A stretch of DNA of 6,013 nt, taken from the NCBI GenBank assembly GCA_913020705.1, contig CAJWBY010000220.1, forward strand, positions 1 through 6,013, given 5' to 3'. The stretch is from an uncultured Colwellia sp. (lineage in GTDB: Bacteria; Pseudomonadota; Gammaproteobacteria; Enterobacterales; Alteromonadaceae). A program made the translations under genes and the position numbers. Positions 1-5,940 of the stretch are shown here, in pieces. The notes beneath the pieces are model-generated. The model was not told where the DNA came from. It saw nothing but the letters and a program-made list of their open reading frames with translations, and made no database searches. Each line of letters opens with the position of its first letter. Position 1 is the first letter of the stretch.

Positions 1-97
1 CCCAACATTGCTGAAATATTAACAATCTTTCCTTATGATGTAATCAGTCCAACATCAATTAAAATATTTAGCGCAAGATTGCTCATACTGATCCTTT

Positions 98-131
98 AAA
101 AAAACTTAAGCCGTGTGATACACACCACCGG
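98..131 (-). terminator. Possible weak terminator downstream of the unknown-function gene
   Basis: Read on the minus strand, GTGTG (125-121), loop TAT and CACAC (117-113) form a 5-bp hairpin. It is followed 8 nt later by seven T residues (104-98). Two further C-G pairs (131-130 with 112-111) are possible with a bulge. The T run is too far from the stem for a classical Rho-independent terminator, so this is only a plausible 3' end for the gene that stops at 202. Confidence 0.3.
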
Positions 132-151
132 AACTATCAGGACAGCCGAGT

Positions 152-177
152 AGAATAGGCAAAATCCAGCCCACCCT
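152..177 (-). repeat. Hairpin with G-U pairs, 25 nt after the stop of the upstream gene
   Basis: On the minus strand AGGGTGGGC (177-169) and GCCTATTCT (160-152) form a continuous 9-bp RNA stem around an 8-nt loop, if G-U pairs are allowed. On the plus strand the same positions give A-C mismatches, so the structure fits only a minus-strand transcript, the direction of the neighbouring gene. It may be a 3'-end stabiliser, or a worn copy of the GGGTGGGC/GCCCACCC palindromic intergenic repeats common in environmental bacteria. The second reading is a resemblance from memory, not a match I can check. Confidence 0.35.
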
Positions 178-201
178 TGCTCCATACCAACAGCCCTGTA
201 A

Positions 202-1623
202 CTACCGGCTAGTACCAAAACCAAGTAATCTGTTATTAATAATCATTTCAGCAATAGATTCTGGCACCTGATTTTCCCATTCGCCTCGACCTTTTTTAAT
301 ATCCAACAACACTTGGTGTGGGTTAATATCTAACACCGTTTCATCAACATTATCCAAGCCTACTAAATAGCCATTATCTTTACAATGCTGATATAAATGA
401 CTTAATTTTTTAGGTGCCTGAAATGTATCTACAGTGACTAACTCTTCTTGCTCAACACTTTTCATTGGGTAAATGTATACCCGTGTATTATCTGGAAATA
501 ATTTAGAAAAGGCTTCTAAAATTCCGCCTTCTAAACCATTGTAATATTCTTCTCTAAAAATGAGATCCAAATTAGAAATCCCAAGAATCATACCTAATTG
601 CTGTTGTGTATAACGACGGAAATATTGGCGTAACCGGAAATAGCGTAAATAATTAGAGATAAGTACTGTATAGCCTTGGGTATTGAGCATATCGACTCGT
701 GCAAGGAAATCAGCATCATCAATTTTATCGCCGACGGTCAAACTTGCCATAGTGATTTCAGCTAAAACAACCGTTCTATCCGAATCAATATTTTCCACTT
801 GATTAAAGTGTCGTTGACCACATTGCACCATATCTTGTTGAACATTAGTTAACGGCGTAAACGTCCCACGAATAACTAAAATATTTTTCTTATACAATAA
901 TTCACTAGGAACTTGTACTTCACCCTCAGGGCTAAACATAATCGCATGCGTCAGATTACTGTGCACCAAGTGCAAATTCATTAATCTATTTTCTACTTCT
1001 TCAAAATAAGGTCCAGAAAAATTAACTGTATCTACTTCTATACGACAAGGGTCTAAATCATCCACTAAAGACTCAATAATTTTTTTTGGCTGAGAGTAAT
1101 GATGAAAAGCCGCATGAATTAAATTAACACCGACTACACCTAAAGCTTCTTGCTGAGAACCGCCATCATTATCTAACATACGAACATGCACGATAATATC
1201 GCTCGGTGCAGCACCAGGGTAAAGTTGTAAGCGAATACCTAACCAGCCATGACACTCATTTTTTTGTAGGTAACTTTTAGCAGTCACCGTAGCCGCATAA
1301 GAAAAGAAGGTCGTGTTTTTAGGGCGACTTTCAGTCAGTAAATTAGTAACAGCGGTATATTCTCTATCCAACATCTTCATTAAACGACTACGTGTTACAT
1401 AACGCCTTGATTCTTCTGCGCCATAAATACTATCACTGACTTGCATATCATAAGCAGACAAAGTTTTAGCAATCGTTCCTGCAGCACCACCGGCTTGGAA
1501 GAAGTTTCTCGCAACTTCTTGGCCTGCTCCAATTTCAACAATTGATCCGTATTGGCAATTATTCAAATTAATAGTTAAAGCTTTTTGTAAAGTTTTTTGT
1601 GTCTTTTCGTTATTTAATGCCAT
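202..1623 (-). CDS. Conserved cytoplasmic protein of unknown function, 473 aa
   Basis: The ATG at 1623 has AGGA 10 nt upstream (1637-1634), and the frame closes with TAG at 204-202. The opening residues, with a glycine-rich block near residues 28-50 (IVEIGAGQEVARNFFQAGG), match a family I recognise by its N-terminus. It is found in Gammaproteobacteria and Bacteroidetes and carries unreliable database names such as TonB-dependent receptor or nicotinate-nucleotide adenylyltransferase. Neither name is supported here: there is no signal peptide, no membrane segment and no nucleotidyltransferase HxGH motif. Other striking stretches are NECHGWLGIRLQLYPGAAPSD (about 122-142), an Arg/Tyr-rich patch YLRYFRLRQYFRRY (325-338) and EGGILEAFSKLF (365-376). 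The protein is soluble and complete-looking, and probably cytoplasmic. It appears to be transcribed alone, since its neighbour tesA is 288 bp upstream. I cannot assign a function. Confidence 0.88.
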   Translation of the reverse strand: MALNNEKTQKTLQKALTINLNNCQYGSIVEIGAGQEVARNFFQAGGAAGTIAKTLSAYDMQVSDSIYGAEESRRYVTRSRLMKMLDREYTAVTNLLTESRPKNTTFFSYAATVTAKSYLQKNECHGWLGIRLQLYPGAAPSDIIVHVRMLDNDGGSQQEALGVVGVNLIHAAFHHYSQPKKIIESLVDDLDPCRIEVDTVNFSGPYFEEVENRLMNLHLVHSNLTHAIMFSPEGEVQVPSELLYKKNILVIRGTFTPLTNVQQDMVQCGQRHFNQVENIDSDRTVVLAEITMASLTVGDKIDDADFLARVDMLNTQGYTVLISNYLRYFRLRQYFRRYTQQQLGMILGISNLDLIFREEYYNGLEGGILEAFSKLFPDNTRVYIYPMKSVEQEELVTVDTFQAPKKLSHLYQHCKDNGYLVGLDNVDETVLDINPHQVLLDIKKGRGEWENQVPESIAEMIINNRLLGFGTSR

Positions 1624-1702
1624 CTAAGTAAAATCCTATAAACGTTGTTATTTCTGGTATTTTAAGAATTTGCGTCGAGCTAATAGAAATTAAAATTATT
1701 TA

Positions 1703-1731
1703 TATATAACTTTATTATTACTATTAGTGAA
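1703..1731 (-). promoter_or_regulatory. Candidate sigma-70 promoter for the 473-aa protein gene
   Basis: On the minus strand, TTCACT (1731-1726) and TATATA (1708-1703) are separated by 17 nt. They match the -35 at four of six positions and the -10 at five of six. Transcription would start near 1696, giving a leader of about 70 nt. A perfect DnaA box (1741-1749) lies 10 bp upstream of the -35, so DnaA could influence this promoter. The region is so AT-rich that chance matches are easy. Confidence 0.3.
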
Positions 1732-1740
1732 GAAAATTTC

Positions 1741-1749
1741 TGTGGATAA
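1741..1749 (-). promoter_or_regulatory. DnaA box (perfect TTATCCACA)
   Basis: TGTGGATAA on the plus strand is the reverse complement of the strongest known DnaA-binding 9-mer. It directly borders a roughly 60-bp tract of almost pure A/T (1681-1740) that would melt easily, as the unwinding element of an origin does. Binding by DnaA is inferred, not shown. Confidence 0.6.
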
Positions 1750-1898
1750 GTCACTTTTTAAAATAAAAATCATTTGCTTAGTTAAACACTAATTGTGTGC
1801 TTAAGTTTAGCCTAAAATGTAGTTAAGCTGTGCTTAAATTGCATATTAAAAATTAGCTACAAGTTAACAACAATAAATACATTGTATAAGACACAGAC

Positions 1899-1907
1899 TT
1901 ATCCACA
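1899..1907 (+). promoter_or_regulatory. DnaA box (perfect TTATCCACA)
   Basis: TTATCCACA lies on the plus strand 4 bp beyond the tesA stop codon, in the opposite orientation to the box at 1741-1749. The 13-bp arms containing the two boxes are identical, which argues that the flanking bases are also conserved. Confidence 0.6.
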
Positions 1908-1911
1908 GGCT

Positions 1912-2511
1912 TTAGAGTAGTTTTAGCAAGTAGGGGTAGATATGTTTGGTAATGGTAGGCTGTGCTAATGCATTGGGATGTAGACCATCGCGTTGCATAT
2001 GACTTTTGTTCAAAGCAACATTTTCCAAGATAAAAGGTACGACAGGAATACCATGCTGTGTGGATAACTTTTGATAAATGTTATAAAACATGTCGGTAAA
2101 GCGACGGCCATAATTGCTAGGAATACGCATACTCAATAACAAAACCTGAGCACCTGATTTTTTTGATTTTTCGATAATGGTGGATAAGTTTTTTTGCATC
2201 GCAGTTAAAGACATACCGCGTAACCCATCATTAGCCCCTAATTCAAGCATAATAATGTCGGGCTGATATTTCTTTAAGATCTTAGGTAAACGCGCTAATC
2301 CGCCCGCCGTCGTATCTCCACTAATACTTTCGTTATGTATCGTATAGCTTGGGTAATCTGCTTGAATTTTTTGTTGCATTAACACGACCCAACCTTGTTC
2401 CGCTTCAAATCCATAACTAGCACTGATACTATCCCCTAGAACGACAATTGATTTTGCTTGTGTTAATGATGAAAAACACAAAACAATCCCAAACAAAAAA
2501 AATTTAAACAT
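1912..2511 (-). CDS. tesA: TesA: periplasmic SGNH/GDSL lysophospholipase L1 / acyl-CoA thioesterase I
   Basis: This 199-aa esterase hydrolyses acyl esters and thioesters such as lysophospholipids and acyl-CoA. The start at 2511 is chosen because GGAG (2521-2518) sits 6 nt upstream. It also begins a typical signal peptide of about 19 residues: a short charged start, a hydrophobic core FFLFGIVLCF and a cleavage site after SLTQA. The frame stays open upstream to 2757, but that part is antisense to ybbA. SGNH blocks are all present: GDS with nucleophile Ser28, Gly65 in SGDTT, Asn94 in GAND, and Asp175/His178 in DGLHP. Length fits E. coli TesA (208 aa). It is divergent from ybbA-ybbP as in E. coli, whose YbbAP transporter is, as I recall, reported to work with TesA in extracting and cleaving hydrophobic compounds from the membrane. 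No clear terminator follows the TAA stop at 1914-1912. Confidence 0.95.
   Translation of the reverse strand: MFKFFLFGIVLCFSSLTQAKSIVVLGDSISASYGFEAEQGWVVLMQQKIQADYPSYTIHNESISGDTTAGGLARLPKILKKYQPDIIMLELGANDGLRGMSLTAMQKNLSTIIEKSKKSGAQVLLLSMRIPSNYGRRFTDMFYNIYQKLSTQHGIPVVPFILENVALNKSHMQRDGLHPNALAQPTITKHIYPYLLKLL
2059..2067 (-). promoter_or_regulatory. DnaA-box 9-mer inside tesA
   Basis: A third exact TTATCCACA (minus strand) lies in tesA, encoding part of KLSTQH. A one-mismatch copy, TTATCCACC, follows at 2187-2179 within NLSTI. Both encode Leu-Ser-Thr, so codon use could explain them, but with the intergenic pair they make a cluster of four sites in 447 bp. Confidence 0.4.
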
Positions 2512-3202
2512 GACTAACTCCGTATTAGAAAAAAATAATTCACATATTATTACAGTCGAAAACCTATACAAAACAGTTAACAGTATAGAAGGTTCTTTGA
2601 CAATCTTGTCAGGCGTTGGATTTAAGATTAAACCTGCAGAAAGTGTCGCAATTATTGGTGCATCTGGATCAGGGAAATCAACATTACTCAGTTTATTGGC
2701 AGGTTTAGATAGTTCAACATCAGGAAATATCGAAATATTTGGCCAATCGCTCAGCAAGCTAAATGAAGATCAACGTGCAGCTTTGCGTAATAAGATGATT
2801 GGCTTTGTTTTTCAGTCTTTTCAATTGTTGCCCAACCTCAATGCATTGGAAAATGTCATGCTGCCTTTGGAGTTAATTGGCGATAAGCAAGCTAAATCAC
2901 TTGCCACGAAATTATTAGATCGCGTCGGATTAAGCCATAGACTAAAACATATCCCCAACCAATTATCTGGTGGTGAACAACAGCGCGTAGCATTAGCGCG
3001 TGCTTTTGTGACACATCCGAAAATTTTATTTGCTGATGAACCGACAGGGAACTTAGACAGCAGCACAGGTGAACATATTATTGATTTACTGTTCGAATTA
3101 AATAAAGAAAATCAAACGACTTTAGTTTTAGTAACACACGACCAACGCTTGGCTAATCATTGTGCTCGCACGATAGAGTTAAGTGCAGGGCGTATTGTAT
3201 GA
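2510..3202 (+). CDS. ybbA: YbbA: ABC transporter ATP-binding subunit (partner of YbbP and TesA)
   Basis: This 230-aa ATPase of the MacB/LolD class drives the YbbP permease from the cytoplasmic side of the inner membrane. All ABC motifs are intact: Walker A GASGSGKST (50-58), Q-loop Gln102 in FVFQSF, signature LSGGE (152-156), Walker B ILFADE with catalytic Glu177, D-loop NLD (181-183) and switch His210. The phrase DEPTGNLD is typical of the MacB/LolD/FtsE group, and the whole chain aligns with E. coli YbbA from memory. The ATG at 2510 is the only usable start near the N-terminus. It overlaps the tesA start codon, and the A-rich bases before it contain no Shine-Dalgarno sequence. Its promoter must lie inside tesA, and I found no good match there. 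The stop overlaps the ybbP start as ATGA, so the two are translationally coupled. Confidence 0.96.
   Translation: MTNSVLEKNNSHIITVENLYKTVNSIEGSLTILSGVGFKIKPAESVAIIGASGSGKSTLLSLLAGLDSSTSGNIEIFGQSLSKLNEDQRAALRNKMIGFVFQSFQLLPNLNALENVMLPLELIGDKQAKSLATKLLDRVGLSHRLKHIPNQLSGGEQQRVALARAFVTHPKILFADEPTGNLDSSTGEHIIDLLFELNKENQTTLVLVTHDQRLANHCARTIELSAGRIV
2518..2521 (-). promoter_or_regulatory. Ribosome binding site deciding the tesA start
   Basis: GGAG on the minus strand, 6 nt before the ATG at 2511, fixes the TesA start. It lies inside the first codons of ybbA. Confidence 0.7.
2544..2571 (-). promoter_or_regulatory. Candidate tesA promoter inside the 5' end of ybbA
   Basis: On the minus strand, TTGTAT (2571-2566) and TAATAT (2549-2544) have a 16-nt spacer. 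Transcription would begin near 2537, giving a leader of about 25 nt that contains the GGAG site. Because the tesA and ybbA starts overlap, any tesA promoter must lie in ybbA coding sequence, which supports this placement. Confidence 0.35.
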
Positions 3203-5682
3203 ATAAATTAAAATTAGCTTTGCGGTTTTTACATCGCGATAGTCGTTCTGGAGAATTAACTTTATTAATGTTGGCGCTAATTATTGCTGTCGCAAGTTCG
3301 ACTGCGATTAGTCTTTTTGCCAATCGCATGAATAGAACCATGAACTTTCAAGCAGCAGAGTTTTTAGCCGCTGATTTGGTTGTTAGCAGCCCAACATTAA
3401 TAAAAACACATTATCTGCAACAAGCGGAAAAGCTTAATTTAAAGCAGTCACAGACGAGTGAATTTTCCAGCATGCTTATTGAGAATGAGCAGTTTTTACT
3501 AGCAGGTATTAAAGTCGTGAGTGATAGCTACCCATTACATGGCATTTTAAAAGCCCGTAAAGGTACTTATGCACAGGAGAAAATACTTCAACATGGCCCA
3601 AAGCAAGGTGAGGCATGGGTCGAGTCGCGTATTTTATCAGCCCTAAAACTTAAATTAGGGGATCCGTTACAAGTAGGTGAAATATCTTTATTAGTCAGCC
3701 ATATTATTACTTATGAGCCTGATAAGCGGGGCGATTTATACAGCCTATCACCGCGAGTTATGATGAATGCGGCTGACTTAGGCGCGACCAAAATATTACA
3801 ACCCGGTAGTCATGTGCACCATTTCTTTCAGTTTGCAGGCGCAGAAGTGGATATCGTTAATTTTAAGCAATGGCTCAAACCACAGTTAACGGCTTCACAG
3901 CGCTTGATGGATATTTATGATGATCGACCTAAACTGGGATCTGCATTACAAAAAGCAGAACGTTATTTAGGACTGTCCAGTATTGTGGTTATTTTAATTG
4001 CCGGTGTGGCTATTGCTATGGCAACGCGCCGTTTTAGTGAGCGTCATTTTAATAGCACTGCGATTTTGCGTTGTTTAGGTTATAAACAAAATGAAGTGTT
4101 GCAGCTATTTTTATGGCAATTTTTATTAATTGGACTGATTGCCAGTTTTATCGGTTGTATTTTAGGTTGGATTAGCCAAGAGTTATTATTTCAATTGCTA
4201 CGTGATTTATTACCCGCACAAGTAGCAGATCCAAGTTATTTGGCGGTGTTATTCGGCATGATTATTGGCATTGTGGTTTTATTTGGTTTTGCTTTGCCGC
4301 CTTTATTACGCCTAAAACAAGTATCTCCCTTGCGTATATTGCAACGTGATTTAACGCCACTACCAAGTAGTGCTTGGTTAGTCTATGGTTTAGCAATCAG
4401 TTTATTAGTCCTATTGATTAGCCAATATACTCAAGACCTGAAAATGACATTTAGTATCGTCGCTGCTGGCATGCTCAGCTTAGCTGTTTTAGGCGGCCTT
4501 ACCTATAGCTTGTTGGGGCTTACTCGTTTATTACTACCACATGTCAATTTAACTTGGCGTTTTGGCCTACAAGGGCTGTCAAAGCACCGAAATAGCAATA
4601 TTACGCAAATTCTGGCTTTCAGCATTACTTTACTAGCGATTATTCTCAGTTTTACCGTTCGTACTGATTTAATTAGGGATTGGCAAAAGCAATTACCAAC
4701 CAACGCCCCCAACCATTTTGCACTTAATGTCTTTGCCGAACAAAAAGATCAATTGGCACTCGACTTGAAAGAGCAGGGTGTAACGATTGAAAATTTTTAC
4801 CCTGTCGTCAGAGGTCGCTTAGTTGCCATTAACAATATTCCGGTACAACAAATTGTTAGCAAAGAATCGCAAGGTGAACGCGCTATACATCGAGATTTAA
4901 GTTTAACGTGGGGAGCCACGTTGCCTGTGGATAACAAAATTGTTGCAGGTGACGCTCAGCAAAAACGAAAACCAGGGCTCGTTTCAATAGAAGAAAAATT
5001 AGCCAAAAGTCTTAAAGTGGTTATGGGGGATCGGCTTACTTTTACCATTGCTAATGAGCAAATCGAAGCACAAGTCGATAGTATTAGAAAAGTCGACTGG
5101 GATACCATGCAACCCAATTTTTATATGTTTTTTTCCAGCGGAACGATAGAGCAGTTTGCACATACTTATATCACGAGCTTTTACCTCTCAGAAGATCATA
5201 AAGATATTCTAAATCAGTTACTTAAGAAGTATCCTGCTATGACTGTATTAGATGTAGATTTATTATTACAGCAGCTGAAACGGATTTTGAAACAATTGAC
5301 TGCGGCCATTAATTATTTGTTATATTTTGCTTTATTAGCAGGATTTTTGGTGCTCTTTGCGGCTGTTTATACAACGCTAGATGCACGTATTTATGAAGGT
5401 GTTTTGATGCGTACTCTAGGTGCTAAAAGGCATTTTTTACAAAAAATACAGTGGATCGAGTTCAGTCTATTAGGTTTAATGTCTGGTATTCTGGCAGTAT
5501 TGATGGCGCAATTGATATTATATGCCTTATACCATTGGGTATTAAAAATGGATTTTGATCTTAATCTAAGCCTGTGTTTATTGTTTCCTATTGGGTCGGC
5601 TTTGCTGATAGGTTTAGTCGGTTTCTGGGGAACCCGCTCTGTGGTTAATCATGCGCCTATGCGCGTGTTAAGGGAATTGTAA
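3199..5682 (+). CDS. ybbP: YbbP: FtsX-like ABC transporter permease
   Basis: This 827-aa inner-membrane protein (E. coli YbbP is 804 aa) is the permease of the YbbAP transporter, a MacB/LolCE-type machine linked to TesA. About ten membrane segments can be seen: 20-40, 258-276, 303-326, 347-369, 392-409, 417-440, 468-487, 702-724, 752-778 and 790-811. Two large periplasmic domains fall at about 41-257 and 488-701. The segments form two FtsX-like sets, each with a polar coupling stretch after its first core helix (TAILRCLGYKQNEV at 287-300 and GVLMRTLGAKRHFL at 734-747). WDTMQPNFYMFF (634-645) looks like a family hallmark. The ATG at 3199 is chosen over the upstream ATG at 3160 because it has AGGG 8 nt before it, overlaps the ybbA stop as ATGA, and starts the usual MNKLKLALRFL N-terminus. 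Confidence 0.95.
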   Translation: MNKLKLALRFLHRDSRSGELTLLMLALIIAVASSTAISLFANRMNRTMNFQAAEFLAADLVVSSPTLIKTHYLQQAEKLNLKQSQTSEFSSMLIENEQFLLAGIKVVSDSYPLHGILKARKGTYAQEKILQHGPKQGEAWVESRILSALKLKLGDPLQVGEISLLVSHIITYEPDKRGDLYSLSPRVMMNAADLGATKILQPGSHVHHFFQFAGAEVDIVNFKQWLKPQLTASQRLMDIYDDRPKLGSALQKAERYLGLSSIVVILIAGVAIAMATRRFSERHFNSTAILRCLGYKQNEVLQLFLWQFLLIGLIASFIGCILGWISQELLFQLLRDLLPAQVADPSYLAVLFGMIIGIVVLFGFALPPLLRLKQVSPLRILQRDLTPLPSSAWLVYGLAISLLVLLISQYTQDLKMTFSIVAAGMLSLAVLGGLTYSLLGLTRLLLPHVNLTWRFGLQGLSKHRNSNITQILAFSITLLAIILSFTVRTDLIRDWQKQLPTNAPNHFALNVFAEQKDQLALDLKEQGVTIENFYPVVRGRLVAINNIPVQQIVSKESQGERAIHRDLSLTWGATLPVDNKIVAGDAQQKRKPGLVSIEEKLAKSLKVVMGDRLTFTIANEQIEAQVDSIRKVDWDTMQPNFYMFFSSGTIEQFAHTYITSFYLSEDHKDILNQLLKKYPAMTVLDVDLLLQQLKRILKQLTAAINYLLYFALLAGFLVLFAAVYTTLDARIYEGVLMRTLGAKRHFLQKIQWIEFSLLGLMSGILAVLMAQLILYALYHWVLKMDFDLNLSLCLLFPIGSALLIGLVGFWGTRSVVNHAPMRVLREL

Positions 5683-5683
5683 T

Positions 5684-5707
5684 CCATAGGTATTTTATGG
5701 TATTTTT
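5684..5707 (+). terminator. Possible Rho-independent terminator after ybbP
   Basis: CCATA (5684-5688) and TATGG (5696-5700) form a 5-bp stem around a 7-nt loop directly after the ybbP stop. TATTTTT follows at once. The stem is short and AT-rich, so termination would be weak. Its position fits the end of the ybbA-ybbP operon. Confidence 0.4.
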
Positions 5708-5745
5708 GAGGGGTATAACAAAATGTTGATGGCATATTTTTTATG

Positions 5746-5855
5746 ATGGAAGATATGATTAAGGTAAGCTGCGGGGATGACAAGGTAAACGTATTTGGGT
5801 CTTATGTAGTGATGATTGTGGTGCGCTTAAGGTAAAACCAAACGACACTGTCTGA
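5746..5855 (+). pseudogene. Possible frameshifted remnant of a small Cys-containing protein
   Basis: An ATG at 5746 opens MEDMIKVSCGDD. Shifting frame near 5780 gives a segment that looks like real protein, ending VLCSDDCGALKVKPNDTV before TGA at 5853-5855. Joined, they would make about 36 residues with three cysteines. There is no ribosome binding site, and I recognise no family. This stretch is richer in G and C than the surrounding intergenic DNA, which is the other hint of former coding. Chance is a serious alternative. Confidence 0.15.
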
Positions 5856-5901
5856 ACTCAGGTTTTAGTGTTGATAAACAGATAAAATGCCCCAACCTTA
5901 A
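5827..5901. repeat. Nested inverted repeats upstream of proC
   Basis: TTAAGGT (5827-5833) pairs with ACCTTAA (5895-5901). Just inside, AAAACC (5834-5839) pairs with GGTTTT (5861-5866). Alternatives compete: ACACT/AGTGT (5845-5849 with 5867-5871) and GTTG/CAAC (5870-5873 with 5893-5896). This could be a structured leader, an operator or a small palindromic repeat. It matches no riboswitch I know, and it lies upstream of the best proC -10, so it may not be transcribed with proC. Confidence 0.35.
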
Positions 5902-5914
5902 AGACCATATTACT

Positions 5915-5920
5915 TATAAT
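5915..5920 (+). promoter_or_regulatory. Candidate proC promoter -10 box
   Basis: TATAAT is a perfect sigma-70 -10, 20 bp before the proC start, and would give a leader of about 14 nt. No good -35 lies 16-18 nt upstream (the bases there are CCAACC), so an activator or another start is possible. Confidence 0.35.
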
Positions 5921-5940
5921 TTTATAGAGATAGTGCATAC

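Larger units (their letters stand above)
1740..1908. repeat. 13-bp perfect inverted repeat enclosing the intergenic core
   Basis: CTGTGGATAAGTC at 1740-1752 is the exact reverse complement of GACTTATCCACAG at 1896-1908. Each arm holds a perfect DnaA box. Between them lie an imperfect dyad (TTAA-ACAC, loop TAATT, GTGT-gc-TTAA, 1782-1804), a 6-bp hairpin TTAAGC/GCTTAA with a 3-nt loop (1823-1837), and a direct repeat TGTGCTTAA at 1796-1804 and 1829-1837, exactly 33 bp apart. No gene, and no target-site duplication that would suggest an inserted element, is visible. Confidence 0.75.

Noticed and set aside
1..99. 33 open codons from the left edge on the plus strand, ending in TAA
   Set aside because: No recognisable protein tail; short open frames are expected in AT-rich DNA, and the left edge gives no context.
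121..201. tRNA-like composition in the GC-richer stretch near the left end
   Set aside because: No T-arm GTTCRAN motif and no cloverleaf could be drawn.
1740..1908. Miniature transposable element with 13-bp terminal repeats
   Set aside because: There is no target-site duplication on the flanks, and the repeat arms are explained by perfect DnaA boxes.
2495..2502. Run of eight A residues in the TesA signal-peptide region (and another at 5952-5959 in proC) as phase-variation tracts
   Set aside because: The runs are short, encode ordinary Phe or Lys codons, and are common at this base composition.
2512..2757. Open reading frame extending TesA upstream by 82 codons
   Set aside because: It is antisense to ybbA coding sequence; the internal start at 2511 has a ribosome binding site and a signal peptide.
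3160..3198. Longer YbbP start at 3160
   Set aside because: It would overlap ybbA by 43 bp and lacks the usual N-terminus; the start at 3199 has AGGG at 8 nt and an ATGA overlap.
2821..3341. Two minus-strand ORFs opposite ybbA and the start of ybbP
   Set aside because: They are shadows of strongly conserved genes, with cysteine/arginine-rich translations and no family features.
4503..4712. Minus-strand 69-codon ORF inside ybbP
   Set aside because: Shadow of ybbP coding sequence with no independent support.
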